From the NCBI GenBank assembly GCA_965237895.1, contig CBDEGR010000002.1:806001-870000 (forward strand): DNA of 64,000 nucleotides, given 5' to 3'. Origin of the DNA: CBDEGR01 sp965237895. GTDB lineage: Bacteria > Acidobacteriota > Terriglobia > UBA7540 > JAPUME01. Every line of letters begins with the position of its first letter. The first letter of the stretch is position 1. The position numbers and the translations under genes are program-made. Positions 10,217 through 19,079 of the stretch are shown here, piece after piece. The notes below the pieces were generated by a model. It saw nothing but the letters and a program-made list of their open reading frames with translations, searched no databases and was not told the DNA's origin.

Positions 10217-10474
10217 GCTGCCTCCTTCACTCGAACCGTGATCACAAATTTAATAACGTGAACCGACATCAAATCCACACCTTCCGTCTGCGTAGTTTGT
10301 ATTACCGTTGACGCTTCCCGTCAAGCTGTTTTCGGGGGCCCAGATGTAACCACCGTACTTGCCTTTAGAGTGGGATCGGAGGCAAAAGGTTGGCTGGGAG
10401 AAGTCACACAGGTTCTTGCTGTCGCGAGAGGCGAATAAAAATTTTACAATAAGGAGTGTATATCTACAGAAAAG

Positions 10475-10812
10475 ATGACAGCGGTCCGGGAAGCGGCAAG
10501 CCGTCTCGATGCCGCTTGGCTTCGGCAACTTGCTTGGACCTGGGGGCCGATGACGTGGGTTTTCATTGAACTCGACCGCGCGGCGCTGGCCGCCGACCGT
10601 CAGGACATCCTTACCGCCTTTCCCCAGGCACGCTCCGAGTTCAAAGCGGCCCCATCGACAAGGCCGATCTTCGAGTACCCGCCGACAGCCGCACCTACCT
10701 CTGGTTTCTTGCCCAAGAGGCCAATATTGTCTGGGCCATGCTGCGCCGCAAGATTCGCGCGAAGGGACCCATGCGACTGATACTTGCTTTCGGCCGCTGT
10801 TTTCCGTCTTGA
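10475..10812 (+). pseudogene. Probable frameshifted remnant of an unknown gene in the 10217-10827 gap
   Basis: This 611-base gap holds no intact gene I can support. From about 10475 one frame reads like protein (IELDRAALAADRQDIL...ARSEFKAA) until about 10650. The next part reads naturally only in another frame (IDKADLRVPADSRTYLWFLA, then IVWAMLRRKIRAKG) to the stop near 10812. Joined by a one-base shift they would form one reading frame of about 110 codons. I do not recognise the family. The opposite strand at 10250-10528 is open but has no codon pattern or homology I can point to. Confidence 0.35.
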
Positions 10813-10827
10813 GTTACCCGTTTTAAG

Positions 10828-11871
10828 TTAAATGAGCCGCGCGATCTCATCCTGGTTCGGGTAACAGAGCCTTCGCGCGCTCCCGCGTTCAACGATTTTA
10901 ACCCCGGCGGATTTACCAACCGCCTCGCCGATGTGAGCGACGGCGATTTTTCGTCTTTTTAATGCGCGGATTACTTTGTCGGCCTCTCGTGGTGCGACCG
11001 CAATTAAAAGGGAACCGGATGCGATCAACGCCATGGGGTCGAATTTGAGACGCTCGGCCAGGGCGCGTGTTTCCGGCAGAACGGGAATCCTTTCGGCATG
11101 GACGCGCAGACCCACATTGCCCGCCGCGGCCAGTTCCAGCAGCCCGCCGGTCAAGCCGCCTTCCGTGGGGTCGTGCATGGCGTGGACACCGCCCGTCTGC
11201 CTTGCCGCCTGCGCTGCCGCCAATGCTTCGGGCACCACGCTGATTCCCGGCTTGTAAATAAAATTGCCGACCCGCTTCAGCCACGCTGCTCGAAAGTATT
11301 TTTCCAACTTTGCTGCCTTCTCCCGTGCCAGAATCGCCGAGCCTTCGAGAGCGATTCCTTTCGTCAGCAGAATCGCATCGCCCGCCCGCAGGCGGCTTTT
11401 GAGGACCAAGTCCTTCTTCGCCACCTCTCCCAGAAGATGCCCGATCAGCAGGGGCCTGTTGAGGCCGGCCGTGATTTCCGTATGCCCGCCGCAGACGGTG
11501 ATCGAGAGCCGACGGCAAGCGGCCTGTACGTCCTTAAAGATGGATTCCACCAGCTGCCGGTCCGTCTTTTTTTCAGGCAGCAGCATCACACTCAAGAACC
11601 AGCGGGGCCTGGCGCCCATCACGGCGATGTCATTGGCGTTGATGTTGACCGCGTACCAGCCCAGCCGGTCCGCGGTGAACGTAATGGGGTCGCTCTTGGC
11701 CACCAAGTAGTTTCGGCCCATAGCAATCACCGCGGCGTCTTCGCCGAAGCGCGGGCCGATCAGGACGCGCCGGTCACCGGGTAAGTATTGACCGAGCAGG
11801 CGGCGAAGAATCTGCGGCGGCAACTTACCCGCCGGGAATACCATTTTCGATTTTGATTTTTGTATCGACAT
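10828..11871 (-). CDS. AIR synthase-related protein (PurM/HypE/ThiL/SelD superfamily)
   Basis: The 347-residue protein has the two-domain ATP-binding fold of the AIR synthase superfamily: FGEDAAVIAMGRNYLVAKSD near residue 42, the VNINANDIAVMGARPRWFL metal/ATP motif near residue 75, CGGHTEIT near 120 and HDPTEGGLTGGLLELA near 230. The last is typical of HypE-like members. The Cys/Sec-containing N-terminal loop and Lys of SelD are absent, so this is not selenophosphate synthetase. No hydrogenase genes are nearby, and the true substrate is unknown. The ATG at 11871 is preceded by AAGGAAAGG and makes a better start than upstream codons. It is divergent from kdsB. Confidence 0.78.
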   Translation of the reverse strand: MSIQKSKSKMVFPAGKLPPQILRRLLGQYLPGDRRVLIGPRFGEDAAVIAMGRNYLVAKSDPITFTADRLGWYAVNINANDIAVMGARPRWFLSVMLLPEKKTDRQLVESIFKDVQAACRRLSITVCGGHTEITAGLNRPLLIGHLLGEVAKKDLVLKSRLRAGDAILLTKGIALEGSAILAREKAAKLEKYFRAAWLKRVGNFIYKPGISVVPEALAAAQAARQTGGVHAMHDPTEGGLTGGLLELAAAGNVGLRVHAERIPVLPETRALAERLKFDPMALIASGSLLIAVAPREADKVIRALKRRKIAVAHIGEAVGKSAGVKIVERGSARRLCYPNQDEIARLI

Positions 11872-11984
11872 GGCGCGCTGCCTTTCCTTATAGTAAGCTT
11901 CCGTCGATAGGGCAAGTCCGGCGGTACGGCAAGTGCGGTTTGCGGAAAGTTTTTTGGATTTCCCGAGCGTTAATATTTCCCCGA

Positions 11985-12731
11985 ATGGCATCTTTAAAAA
12001 TTTTAGGAGTGATTCCGGCGCGTCTTGCCTCGCGACGCCTTCCGCGGAAGGCTCTGCGGATGTTCGGCGAAAAGGCTCTGGTGCACCACGTCTACGACCG
12101 GGCCGTCGAGTGCCCGCTCTTCTCCGACGTTCTCATTGCAACCGATTCGCCCGAGATTGAATCTTACTGTCAAGAACGTGGTTTGAAGGTGATGATGACG
12201 GCGGCAACGCACATTTCCGGTACGGACCGGGTTCAGGAAATGGCCACGCGGATCAAGGCCGCCGTCTACGCCAATATCCAAGGTGACGAACCGTTGATTA
12301 CGCCGCAACACTTGGAGTTGCTGGTCCGGCCCTTCGAGGAGAACGAGGAGGTCCGGGTGACCACGCTGAAGACGCCCATCGACGCGGCCACAGCCCAAAA
12401 CCCCAACGTTACGAAAATAGTTACAGACCATGCCGGCCGCGCGCTCTACTTTTCGCGATTGCCGATCCCCTACGGCATTGCGAGCGCCGCCTCGCCGGTC
12501 TACTTCAAGCACTTGGGCCTTTATGCTTATCGCCGGCAGGTTCTGCTCGACTTCCCCCGGCTTCCGGCTTCCAAGTTGGAGGCCACCGAAAAACTCGAAC
12601 AGCTCCGTTTTCTTGAGAACGGCATCCCCGTTCAGGTGGTGGAGACCGATCAGGATACCGTCGGAGTGGACACGGAGGAGGACCTCCTCAAGGTGGCCGA
12701 GCTTCTCGCGCGGCATAACAGGAGCAAGTAA
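11985..12731 (+). CDS. kdsB: 3-deoxy-manno-octulosonate cytidylyltransferase (CMP-KDO synthetase)
   Basis: The 248-residue enzyme activates KDO with CTP for lipopolysaccharide inner-core synthesis in the cytoplasm. The N-terminal nucleotidyltransferase motif VIPARLASRRLPRKAL, the YANIQGDEPLI segment near residue 98 that holds metal-binding Asp, the HLGLYAYRR segment, and TEKLEQLRFLENG are all classic KdsB marks, and the length matches the family. The start at 11985 puts the motif at the N-terminus as usual. It is direct evidence for a Gram-negative envelope. Other KDO genes are not in this window. Confidence 0.92.
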   Translation: MASLKILGVIPARLASRRLPRKALRMFGEKALVHHVYDRAVECPLFSDVLIATDSPEIESYCQERGLKVMMTAATHISGTDRVQEMATRIKAAVYANIQGDEPLITPQHLELLVRPFEENEEVRVTTLKTPIDAATAQNPNVTKIVTDHAGRALYFSRLPIPYGIASAASPVYFKHLGLYAYRRQVLLDFPRLPASKLEATEKLEQLRFLENGIPVQVVETDQDTVGVDTEEDLLKVAELLARHNRSK

Positions 12732-12895
12732 AAACAAAGGGCGAGTCCACCCGGCGCCTTGCTTCCGGCCTGCGCGGATGTTTCGATGGAGTTCGGTTGC
12801 GGAAACTTCTGCTCCTGAGCTACGATCATGCCCGGGAGGGAGATGTTTCCGGCCGCCGGACGGCCCTGGAGCTTCTCACAAGGATGATGATCGGA

Positions 12896-15475
12896 ATGAA
12901 ACGGAATCGGCCCCTGCGGCTTCTTTTTTCTCTGTTCGCTCTTCCTGTGCTCGGTTCCCTTCTTTCCCTGCCGCCGTCGCTTGCCGCCCAGGTCCGGTCG
13001 CAGACGGAGCAAGAGAAAAGGAAAGAGGAAGAGAAGATCGAGCGGGGAAAGCGCGTCGACACGGTCGTCGAGCCGGCCGTTAGGCTGGAAGACCCGCGCA
13101 TGATTCTGGAAGTCGACGAGCTGTTGCGGGCGCGCATCTATATCCGCAGCGGCAACCGCGCCCGCCGCCTGACGACCCGCGAGCCTCCTCCCTTTGTGCA
13201 GTTTCGGTTGAAAGGCGGCAAGCCCATCACGTTTGAGGCGGATAAGGAAGATGTGCTGGAGCTGCCGTTGCGGACGGAGCTGGGGAAGGGCAAGCGGATC
13301 ACGTTGTTGGCTACCTCTCCGGTGACCCGCGGTTCGGTCGAATTGAAGATTCACTTCGATCAATATGAAATGCACCCCGGCATCGTGGCCGTGCAGACAG
13401 AGTTGACGCTTTCGCCGCTCTCGAGGACGCCGCTCTTTCTCGAACACGCGTCGGCCGGGGTGATCGAACTGTTCACGCGGAAGCGGCAGGGCGGCTACTG
13501 GCACTTTCTGGGATTCGGAAATGACGGCCAATATCAGTTGGCTTCGGCGGCGCCCGGTTTCCGGCAAGGGAATTCTTTGAGTGAAGTTCCGCCGGAGGCG
13601 GGGCCTGTGCTGCCGCTGCTCGACGTATGGTTCCCGCGCGGGGGCTTGGCCGTCGGCTATCTCGAACCCAACCCGCCCCAAGCCTGGGGAAGCGTTCCCG
13701 ACAAGCTCTTTCTCCCGATTGGGGTGAACGATGCCGGAACGGTAAGGTTGGATCTGTTGCATCGCATCGGGCGGGAGATTCGTCCGGGTGAGACCTGGAC
13801 CAGCTCCCGGATATTTCTTTCCGCCCATGAAGGAGATTTTTTTCAGGGGCTTGAGATTTACGGCCGTTGGATGAGGAACCGGCACGGGATGGCGCCGCTT
13901 TCGGAAAGCGCCGCCTTCGAAGCCAATTGGAGTTTTTCGGGAGAACCGGAATCGTTGACCTTGGCCGCGCTCCGAGGGAAGCTTTCCGCCTTGCGCGCCT
14001 TGGGCATCCGATGGCTGGTGCTTGACCGCCGCTGGTTCGACGCCGTGGGGGATTGGAACCCGCGGGTGGATCTGCTGCGGGAAGTTGAGGTGGAACTTCC
14101 TGAGGAGATTCCCCAAGAGGTTTCCGAGGACTTCCTCATTCCGGCGCCCGATTCGGGGGAAGCGAATGCGGCGGAACGGGATTCGTTGGAACGGGCCCCA
14201 AAGCCTTTCGGGACATTGAAGACCGATACGGATGGCGTCCAGGCGGCCTTGGACGTTCTGGACTCTTTAGAACCCGAGGAAGGTTCCGGCGTGGAGGGTG
14301 AAGCTTCCGGGGCGGGGGAAGGCGAAGCGGCCGAGCCCACCGAATCCATCAAACCGGTCAAGCCGAAAGAGCCCACGCCCCAAGACGCTCGGGCGGCGTT
14401 AAAGGCGTTCATCAAGGAACTTCACGACCAGGGGTTTCTGGTCCGGATGAGAGTGTCGCCGGGGAGAGTGTCGCCGGGGAGCGGCGCGCCCCCGGGCGCT
14501 GCCGGGGAAGCGGCCGGACCGCTGAAGCTGGTTTCCGGGGAGGCGACGAACCCTCGTGCCCAGTTGCTTGCGGAGCATCCCGATTGGGTGGTGCTCAACC
14601 GGGCCGGGAAACCGGTGGTTGCCCCCGACGGGAATTACTACCTCTGCCCGGCGCTGGAGTTGGTGCTGCGGTATCTGCGCGCGCGGGCCCATGAGTGGTA
14701 TCTGGATTGGCGCGTGGATCAAGTGGATTGGCGGTCTGGATGGCAAGCGGGCCGGCCAGCGGGGGGAAGCGGATTGGTCTCGGCGCCGCCCTGCTACGAT
14801 GCAAATCACAAGCATGAATCGCCGGAAGATTCTTCCCGCGCGTTCGACCGGATCGGGCAGATTCTTGCCGCGGCGGCGCAGCTGGCCCGCCCGGGTGCGG
14901 AAGCCGCTTCGGGCTCCGCCGTTAGGTCCCCCATCTGGGCTCCTTGTGCCGAGCCGCGAGTCGGCGGAAATTGGTCCGCGCGCCAGGTTCGGCTGCGGAT
15001 TCGGACTTTGCGGGCCGTGTGCGGGAGCGGAGTGGCGGTATTTTCCGAAGCTTCGGACCCGGTTCGCTTCGCCTCGACCTTGGGCTTGGGCGCGGTGCCC
15101 GACGCCAAGTTCGATCCCGAAGACCCGGAGCTTCCGCTGGAGGTTGAAAAATGGCTGCGGCTGGACCGCCGTCTTCGCACCAGCCACGGACGCTATGTGA
15201 ACGTCTACGATCTGGCGTTCCATAAACCCGAGGGGCATTTGATCCGCCGCTTCGGGCTGCTCTATTACGCCTTCTTTGCGCCCCAGCCGGGGGTCGCGTT
15301 CCGGGGGCGCGTGAGATTCCGCGGCCTAACCCAAGGGCTCTGGTATCGCGTCATCGATTATTGGAACCGGAAAGAGTTGGCGGTGATCTCGTCGTCGAGG
15401 CCGCGCGTGATGGTCGAGTTCACTGATTTTCTCCTGCTGCAATTGAAACCGGAGCAGCCGTCTTCAAGTGAATAA
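12896..15475 (+). CDS. GH36-like (alpha-galactosidase-type) exported protein
   Basis: The 859-residue product has a signal peptide (MKRNRPLRLLFSLFALPVLG) and a long N-terminal beta region. A TIM-barrel part then resembles GH36/melibiase: GIRWLVLDRRWFDAVGDW near residue 368, LLAEHPDWVVLN, and CPALELVLRYLRARAHEWYL leading to VDQVDW near 605, where the nucleophile Asp is expected. The region that should hold the acid/base Asp is diverged (EPRVGGNWSARQ). An acidic low-complexity insert of about 85 residues follows the first motif, and a 15-base tandem duplication near 14452-14481 repeats RVSPG. Activity is therefore uncertain. I preferred the ATG at 12896 for the signal peptide; ATGs at 12884 and 12887 are alternatives. 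Confidence 0.6.
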   Translation: MKRNRPLRLLFSLFALPVLGSLLSLPPSLAAQVRSQTEQEKRKEEEKIERGKRVDTVVEPAVRLEDPRMILEVDELLRARIYIRSGNRARRLTTREPPPFVQFRLKGGKPITFEADKEDVLELPLRTELGKGKRITLLATSPVTRGSVELKIHFDQYEMHPGIVAVQTELTLSPLSRTPLFLEHASAGVIELFTRKRQGGYWHFLGFGNDGQYQLASAAPGFRQGNSLSEVPPEAGPVLPLLDVWFPRGGLAVGYLEPNPPQAWGSVPDKLFLPIGVNDAGTVRLDLLHRIGREIRPGETWTSSRIFLSAHEGDFFQGLEIYGRWMRNRHGMAPLSESAAFEANWSFSGEPESLTLAALRGKLSALRALGIRWLVLDRRWFDAVGDWNPRVDLLREVEVELPEEIPQEVSEDFLIPAPDSGEANAAERDSLERAPKPFGTLKTDTDGVQAALDVLDSLEPEEGSGVEGEASGAGEGEAAEPTESIKPVKPKEPTPQDARAALKAFIKELHDQGFLVRMRVSPGRVSPGSGAPPGAAGEAAGPLKLVSGEATNPRAQLLAEHPDWVVLNRAGKPVVAPDGNYYLCPALELVLRYLRARAHEWYLDWRVDQVDWRSGWQAGRPAGGSGLVSAPPCYDANHKHESPEDSSRAFDRIGQILAAAAQLARPGAEAASGSAVRSPIWAPCAEPRVGGNWSARQVRLRIRTLRAVCGSGVAVFSEASDPVRFASTLGLGAVPDAKFDPEDPELPLEVEKWLRLDRRLRTSHGRYVNVYDLAFHKPEGHLIRRFGLLYYAFFAPQPGVAFRGRVRFRGLTQGLWYRVIDYWNRKELAVISSSRPRVMVEFTDFLLLQLKPEQPSSSE

Positions 15476-15596
15476 AAAGCCGGGAGTGAATAAAAACCGG
15501 GCGGCCCCCCTCCCGAAGCGCTGCATCTCGATTTGAGGTCGGCAGATCGCTTTTGCCCGGATCGCGAATCGTTACTCGTTCAAAAAAATCCTCTTC

Positions 15597-17696
15597 ATGT
15601 CTCTTCGTCACCTTCACAACTCGCTGCGGGCGCTGGGGCTGGGACTTATCGTTCTGGCATTTTCAACGGCAGGGTCCCCTGGGGAAACTCCCGGTCCGTC
15701 GTTTGAAATCACGTCGGTCACCGACAAGACCGGCTACAACGTCGGTGAAACGGTTCAATTACGGCTCCTTGTTCCCAATGTCGGGTCTGGAACGGACATG
15801 CACTACAGGCGGTTCGGGGTCACAGTTCACTTCGTCGGGGGAGATGCTCCCTTGGTTCAGCGCCAGGCGTTTTATCGGAATATTCGCGTCGAAGCGGGTA
15901 AAATGCTGAAGCTCGACTACCGCGACCTCTGGATGGTTCCTGAAGATGCAAAGACGGGTCTCTATGAGGTGAACCTTTCTTTCACGGGGGGTGTGGGTGG
16001 AGTAATAATTTCTCCCTCCAGCACGCATTTCGCCGTCTATCGAAAGCTGCTGCGGATTGAAGCCGTCGAACTCGACAAAGCTTATTACACGCCGGGAGAC
16101 CGTGTGCGGGCGCGAGTGCGGTTGAAGAATCTTACCGGGAAAAAAATTTCCGGCCTGCGCGTGGAGTTCGCCGACCGTCACTGGCCGTGGATTGTGGGCC
16201 GCTCCGGGGTGGTGGTTTCCCCCGAAGGCGCGCGGATCGTGATTCTTGAAGATAACCTCGAGCTCGAGGGCGGCGAGGTGCGCGTGATCGATTGGCGCAC
16301 GACCTTAACGGCCCCCGCAATCGAAAACGAGCGCCCAAGGTTCTACCAATTCGGCGTCTATGTTTGGGACGGGGAGCGGCGGCGAATCTGGGACCTGGCT
16401 TTCAGCCCGCAGGTGATCCTTCGGCCACCGAATAAAATTTCGCCGATCCCTTATCACCTGGGGTACATGCGGCGGCCTCCCTGTGGAGAGAAGTTCGACT
16501 TCCCTAAGGCGCGCAGCTTCTATCCCGCCGCGCAGGTGTCCGAGGCGATTCAGGTTTTTCGGAAGCGGTCGATGTACCGGCCCGGCGACGCGGTGGAATT
16601 TCACGGTCAAGTGAAGAATCCGACCTCAACGCCCTGGGAAGCCGTCCAAGTTGAGGCGACGGTGGCCTCGGCGCCCTCGGCGGAAGGGGCGGAAGGCGAG
16701 CTGCTACACCGCGCAACCATCGCCGCAGATTTGAATCTGCCGCCCGGAGAGGCGCTTCCGCTAAGAGCTCCCGTTTGGAAAATCCCCCCGGATACCGCGG
16801 CGGGACTCTATCGCATTCTCTACTCCGTTGGGACTGCGAACGGTCCTACCTTGGCGCAAGTCGATCGTGAAATTTCTGTCAACTCGCTGCCGAAATCGAT
16901 CCTGGTATTCTGCGCTCATGAAGATGATGAGTCGGCCCACTCGGGAACTATCCGCGCGGCGGTGGAGAGCAACATCCCGATTCGTTTCGTCTACTTCACC
17001 AGCGGCGATGCCGGTTCCTGCGACCGCTACTACGGACGCTTCTGCGGGCCGAACGAGGCGCGCGAATTCGGCTACGTGCGGATGGGGGAGACCCGCCGCG
17101 CGCTCGCCTACCTAGGCGTTCCCCAAGAGAACATTTTCTTTCTGGGTTTGCCCGACGGGGGGTCGGGCGCGATCTGGTACGAGCACATCGAGCGCGACAA
17201 TCCCTACCTGGCAACGCTGATGTCTACTGCGCACGCGCCTTACCGGGGCATTCACCGGCCCAATCTCCCTTATGCGCGGCGGGCCGTGGTGGACGAGGCG
17301 AAGGAGTTCATCCGGCGCTTCGAGCCGGGGGTGATCTACACGGGCCATCCCGATGAGCGGCACGTCGATCATCGTACCAACAATTGGTTCGTGGTGAAGG
17401 CGCTGCAAGAGTTGCGGCGGGAAAACGCCCTGCCCAGCGGGGTAAAACTTCTAGTGGACCAAGTGTACGGCGCGCGGGATGAAGACGAAGGGCAGGCTCC
17501 CTACCGCTACCGCAAGCACGTGCTCTACTTCACCGGCGAGGTGGGAGCGCTCCGGCAAGAGGCCTTCTGGCAGTATCAGTCCCAGGGCGGCAATCGCCGG
17601 GAAGGGCAGAGGCGCAATTTCACCGAGCTCCGTCGCCAAGAGAACCACCTGGAGGTTCTCGACTGGTGGGAGCACGAAGGCTGGAATGAGCGCTGA
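15597..17696 (+). CDS. Exported PIG-L family deacetylase with N-terminal beta-sandwich domains
   Basis: The 699-residue protein begins with a signal peptide (SLRALGLGLIVLAFSTAG). About 400 residues of repeated beta-sandwich, CARDB-like sequence follow: TDKTGYNVGETVQLRLLV, then ELDKAYYTPGDRVRARVRLK, then RKRSMYRPGDAVEFHGQVKN. The C-terminal domain is a zinc-dependent LmbE/PIG-L N-acetylglucosamine deacetylase fold. Its metal motif reads CAHEDDES near residue 440, where the family usually has AHPDDE, and HPDERHVDH near 584 supplies the other ligands. The Pro to Glu change is unusual but His, Asp and Asp remain. The substrate may be an extracellular or envelope amino sugar. The next gene overlaps its 3' end by 11 bases. 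Confidence 0.8.
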   Translation: MSLRHLHNSLRALGLGLIVLAFSTAGSPGETPGPSFEITSVTDKTGYNVGETVQLRLLVPNVGSGTDMHYRRFGVTVHFVGGDAPLVQRQAFYRNIRVEAGKMLKLDYRDLWMVPEDAKTGLYEVNLSFTGGVGGVIISPSSTHFAVYRKLLRIEAVELDKAYYTPGDRVRARVRLKNLTGKKISGLRVEFADRHWPWIVGRSGVVVSPEGARIVILEDNLELEGGEVRVIDWRTTLTAPAIENERPRFYQFGVYVWDGERRRIWDLAFSPQVILRPPNKISPIPYHLGYMRRPPCGEKFDFPKARSFYPAAQVSEAIQVFRKRSMYRPGDAVEFHGQVKNPTSTPWEAVQVEATVASAPSAEGAEGELLHRATIAADLNLPPGEALPLRAPVWKIPPDTAAGLYRILYSVGTANGPTLAQVDREISVNSLPKSILVFCAHEDDESAHSGTIRAAVESNIPIRFVYFTSGDAGSCDRYYGRFCGPNEAREFGYVRMGETRRALAYLGVPQENIFFLGLPDGGSGAIWYEHIERDNPYLATLMSTAHAPYRGIHRPNLPYARRAVVDEAKEFIRRFEPGVIYTGHPDERHVDHRTNNWFVVKALQELRRENALPSGVKLLVDQVYGARDEDEGQAPYRYRKHVLYFTGEVGALRQEAFWQYQSQGGNRREGQRRNFTELRRQENHLEVLDWWEHEGWNER

Positions 17697-18231
17697 CGCT
17701 CCTTTTCCATGCTCCCACTGCGGGCAGATGCTCGATGCGAATTGCCGCGTCTGCGTCGCCTGCCGGATGCCGGTTGAACCTCCCGCTGAGACTCCCAGCC
17801 ATGGCGAAGAATCAATCTCATCCCTTCCTTCTGCGGAAGAAGTGCCCTCCCTTTCCACAGTGCCGTTCCCTTGGGGATTATTGGTTCTATTTGCTCTGGC
17901 AAATTTAGGAATAGGGCATATTTTTGAAGTGTTCGAAGGTGGGGCAAGGATCGTTATAAGTTTTAGCTTTTACGGTGTTATGGCGCTTTGGGTACATGCT
18001 GATGCTGATCAGAAAAACCTACCGAACCCTGTCCGCTGGGCTCTCGGCACCTTTTTTCTTTGGATCGTCGTCTTCCCGTGGTATCTGGCGCGGCGAATGC
18101 ATCCGGACAAAATCTGCCCTTTTGTGGAGGGTAATTTAAAAAACTTCGTGCGAGTTCTTGTATATGTGAACCTGTTCTTAATCCTTTTTATCGGTCTGAT
18201 CCTTTCCTTGGCTGTTGATTCCTCTTCCTAA
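17686..18231 (+). CDS. Zinc-ribbon membrane protein of unknown function
   Basis: I chose the ATG at 17686, which overlaps the PIG-L gene end and begins a zinc-ribbon-like motif: PCSHCGQ followed by CRVCVACRMP. The 181-residue product then has a low-complexity linker and four hydrophobic segments near residues 62-80, 88-105, 118-135 and 155-175, so it is an inner-membrane protein with a cytoplasmic Cys-rich head. The sequence around 17890-18230 is less GC-rich than its neighbours. The family is not recognised. Confidence 0.65.
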   Translation: MSADAPFPCSHCGQMLDANCRVCVACRMPVEPPAETPSHGEESISSLPSAEEVPSLSTVPFPWGLLVLFALANLGIGHIFEVFEGGARIVISFSFYGVMALWVHADADQKNLPNPVRWALGTFFLWIVVFPWYLARRMHPDKICPFVEGNLKNFVRVLVYVNLFLILFIGLILSLAVDSSS

Positions 18232-18359
18232 TCAGGTGTTGTTGAAGGGGGGCAGGGTGGAACCGGTTTGGATTTTCTCTCCTTCCTTTTGAATTTTTTG
18301 GGACACTCTCGAAAGACTTTGCTTTTTATTCGTTCGATGCCTGAAGCGCCCCGAATCGA

Positions 18360-18388
18360 TTGACACTTTGAGACTCATCGACAATAAT
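18360..18388 (+). promoter_or_regulatory. Sigma-70 promoter of ruvA
   Basis: A consensus -35 box TTGACA (18360-18365) is followed after exactly 17 bases by AATAAT (18383-18388), one mismatch from the -10 consensus. The ruvA start at 18412 lies 24 bases downstream. This is the best-formed promoter in the window. Confidence 0.7.
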
Positions 18389-18411
18389 GCCCACGAGACT
18401 CACGGGTCGTT

Positions 18412-19017
18412 ATGATTGCCTACCTTCGCGGAATGCTCCTGGCGAAAAAGCCCCAGCAAGTCGTGATCGAATCCCACGGCGTCGGTTACCAAGTGAACAT
18501 CCCTCTTTCGACCTACTACGAGCTGGGAGAAGTGGGTTCGGAGGCGGCGCTGAATATTCACACCCAGGTCAGCTTCCGGCAGGGGAGCGTCGCGCTCTAC
18601 GGTTTCCGCACCCGGGCCGAGCACCTTCTGTTTCAGAAGTTGATCGGCGTGACAGGCGTGGGGCCGACGCTCGGATTAAAGATTCTCTCCGGCATGCCGG
18701 TCCCGGAATTGGTGGAGCAGATTCGCCGCGGGAACTTCGCCAAGCTGACGCGCATCCCTTCGCTGGGAAAGAAGAACGCCGAGCGGATCCTCGTCGAGCT
18801 GCGCGATAAACTGGACTCGTTTACGGAGGCGGCTGAGACGATTTCCGCCGCTGGAAAAACCGACGGCGTGGATGAAGATGTCGTCTCTGCTCTGGTCAAT
18901 TTAGGGTACACTCGAAACGTAGCCGAGAAGGCCGTCGAGGATACCTTAGATGGTTTTTCAGGCGAAAAGACGCTCGACAGCGTCTTAAAGCGAGCGCTGG
19001 CCCAATTGGTGAAATAG
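18412..19017 (+). CDS. ruvA: Holliday junction branch migration protein RuvA
   Basis: The 201-residue protein matches RuvA along its length. It has the N-terminal OB domain (MIAYLRGMLLAKKPQQVVIE, then GVGYQVNIPLSTYYEL), two helix-hairpin-helix motifs in the middle (KLIGVTGVGPTLGLKILSG, then IPSLGKKNAERILVELRDKL) and the C-terminal three-helix domain that contacts RuvB (VVSALVNLGYTRNVAEKAV). Tetramers bind the four-way junction and load RuvB. A strong promoter lies just upstream and ruvB follows after 62 bases; ruvC is not in the window. Confidence 0.95.
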   Translation: MIAYLRGMLLAKKPQQVVIESHGVGYQVNIPLSTYYELGEVGSEAALNIHTQVSFRQGSVALYGFRTRAEHLLFQKLIGVTGVGPTLGLKILSGMPVPELVEQIRRGNFAKLTRIPSLGKKNAERILVELRDKLDSFTEAAETISAAGKTDGVDEDVVSALVNLGYTRNVAEKAVEDTLDGFSGEKTLDSVLKRALAQLVK

Positions 19018-19079
19018 AAATTTGAAGCGGATGTTGGTGAAATGGGGAGGGGAAAATTGAGCAACAGGGGGCCGAACCC

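Noticed and set aside
10250..10528. 92-codon minus-strand frame
   Set aside because: No start context and no recognisable sequence; it lies in a gap with a better-looking remnant on the other strand.
10828..11871. selD (selenophosphate synthetase) as identity of the AIR-synthase-like gene
   Set aside because: This was tempting because of the selenoprotein candidates, but the SelD N-terminal Cys/Sec-Lys loop is missing and HypE-like motifs fit better.
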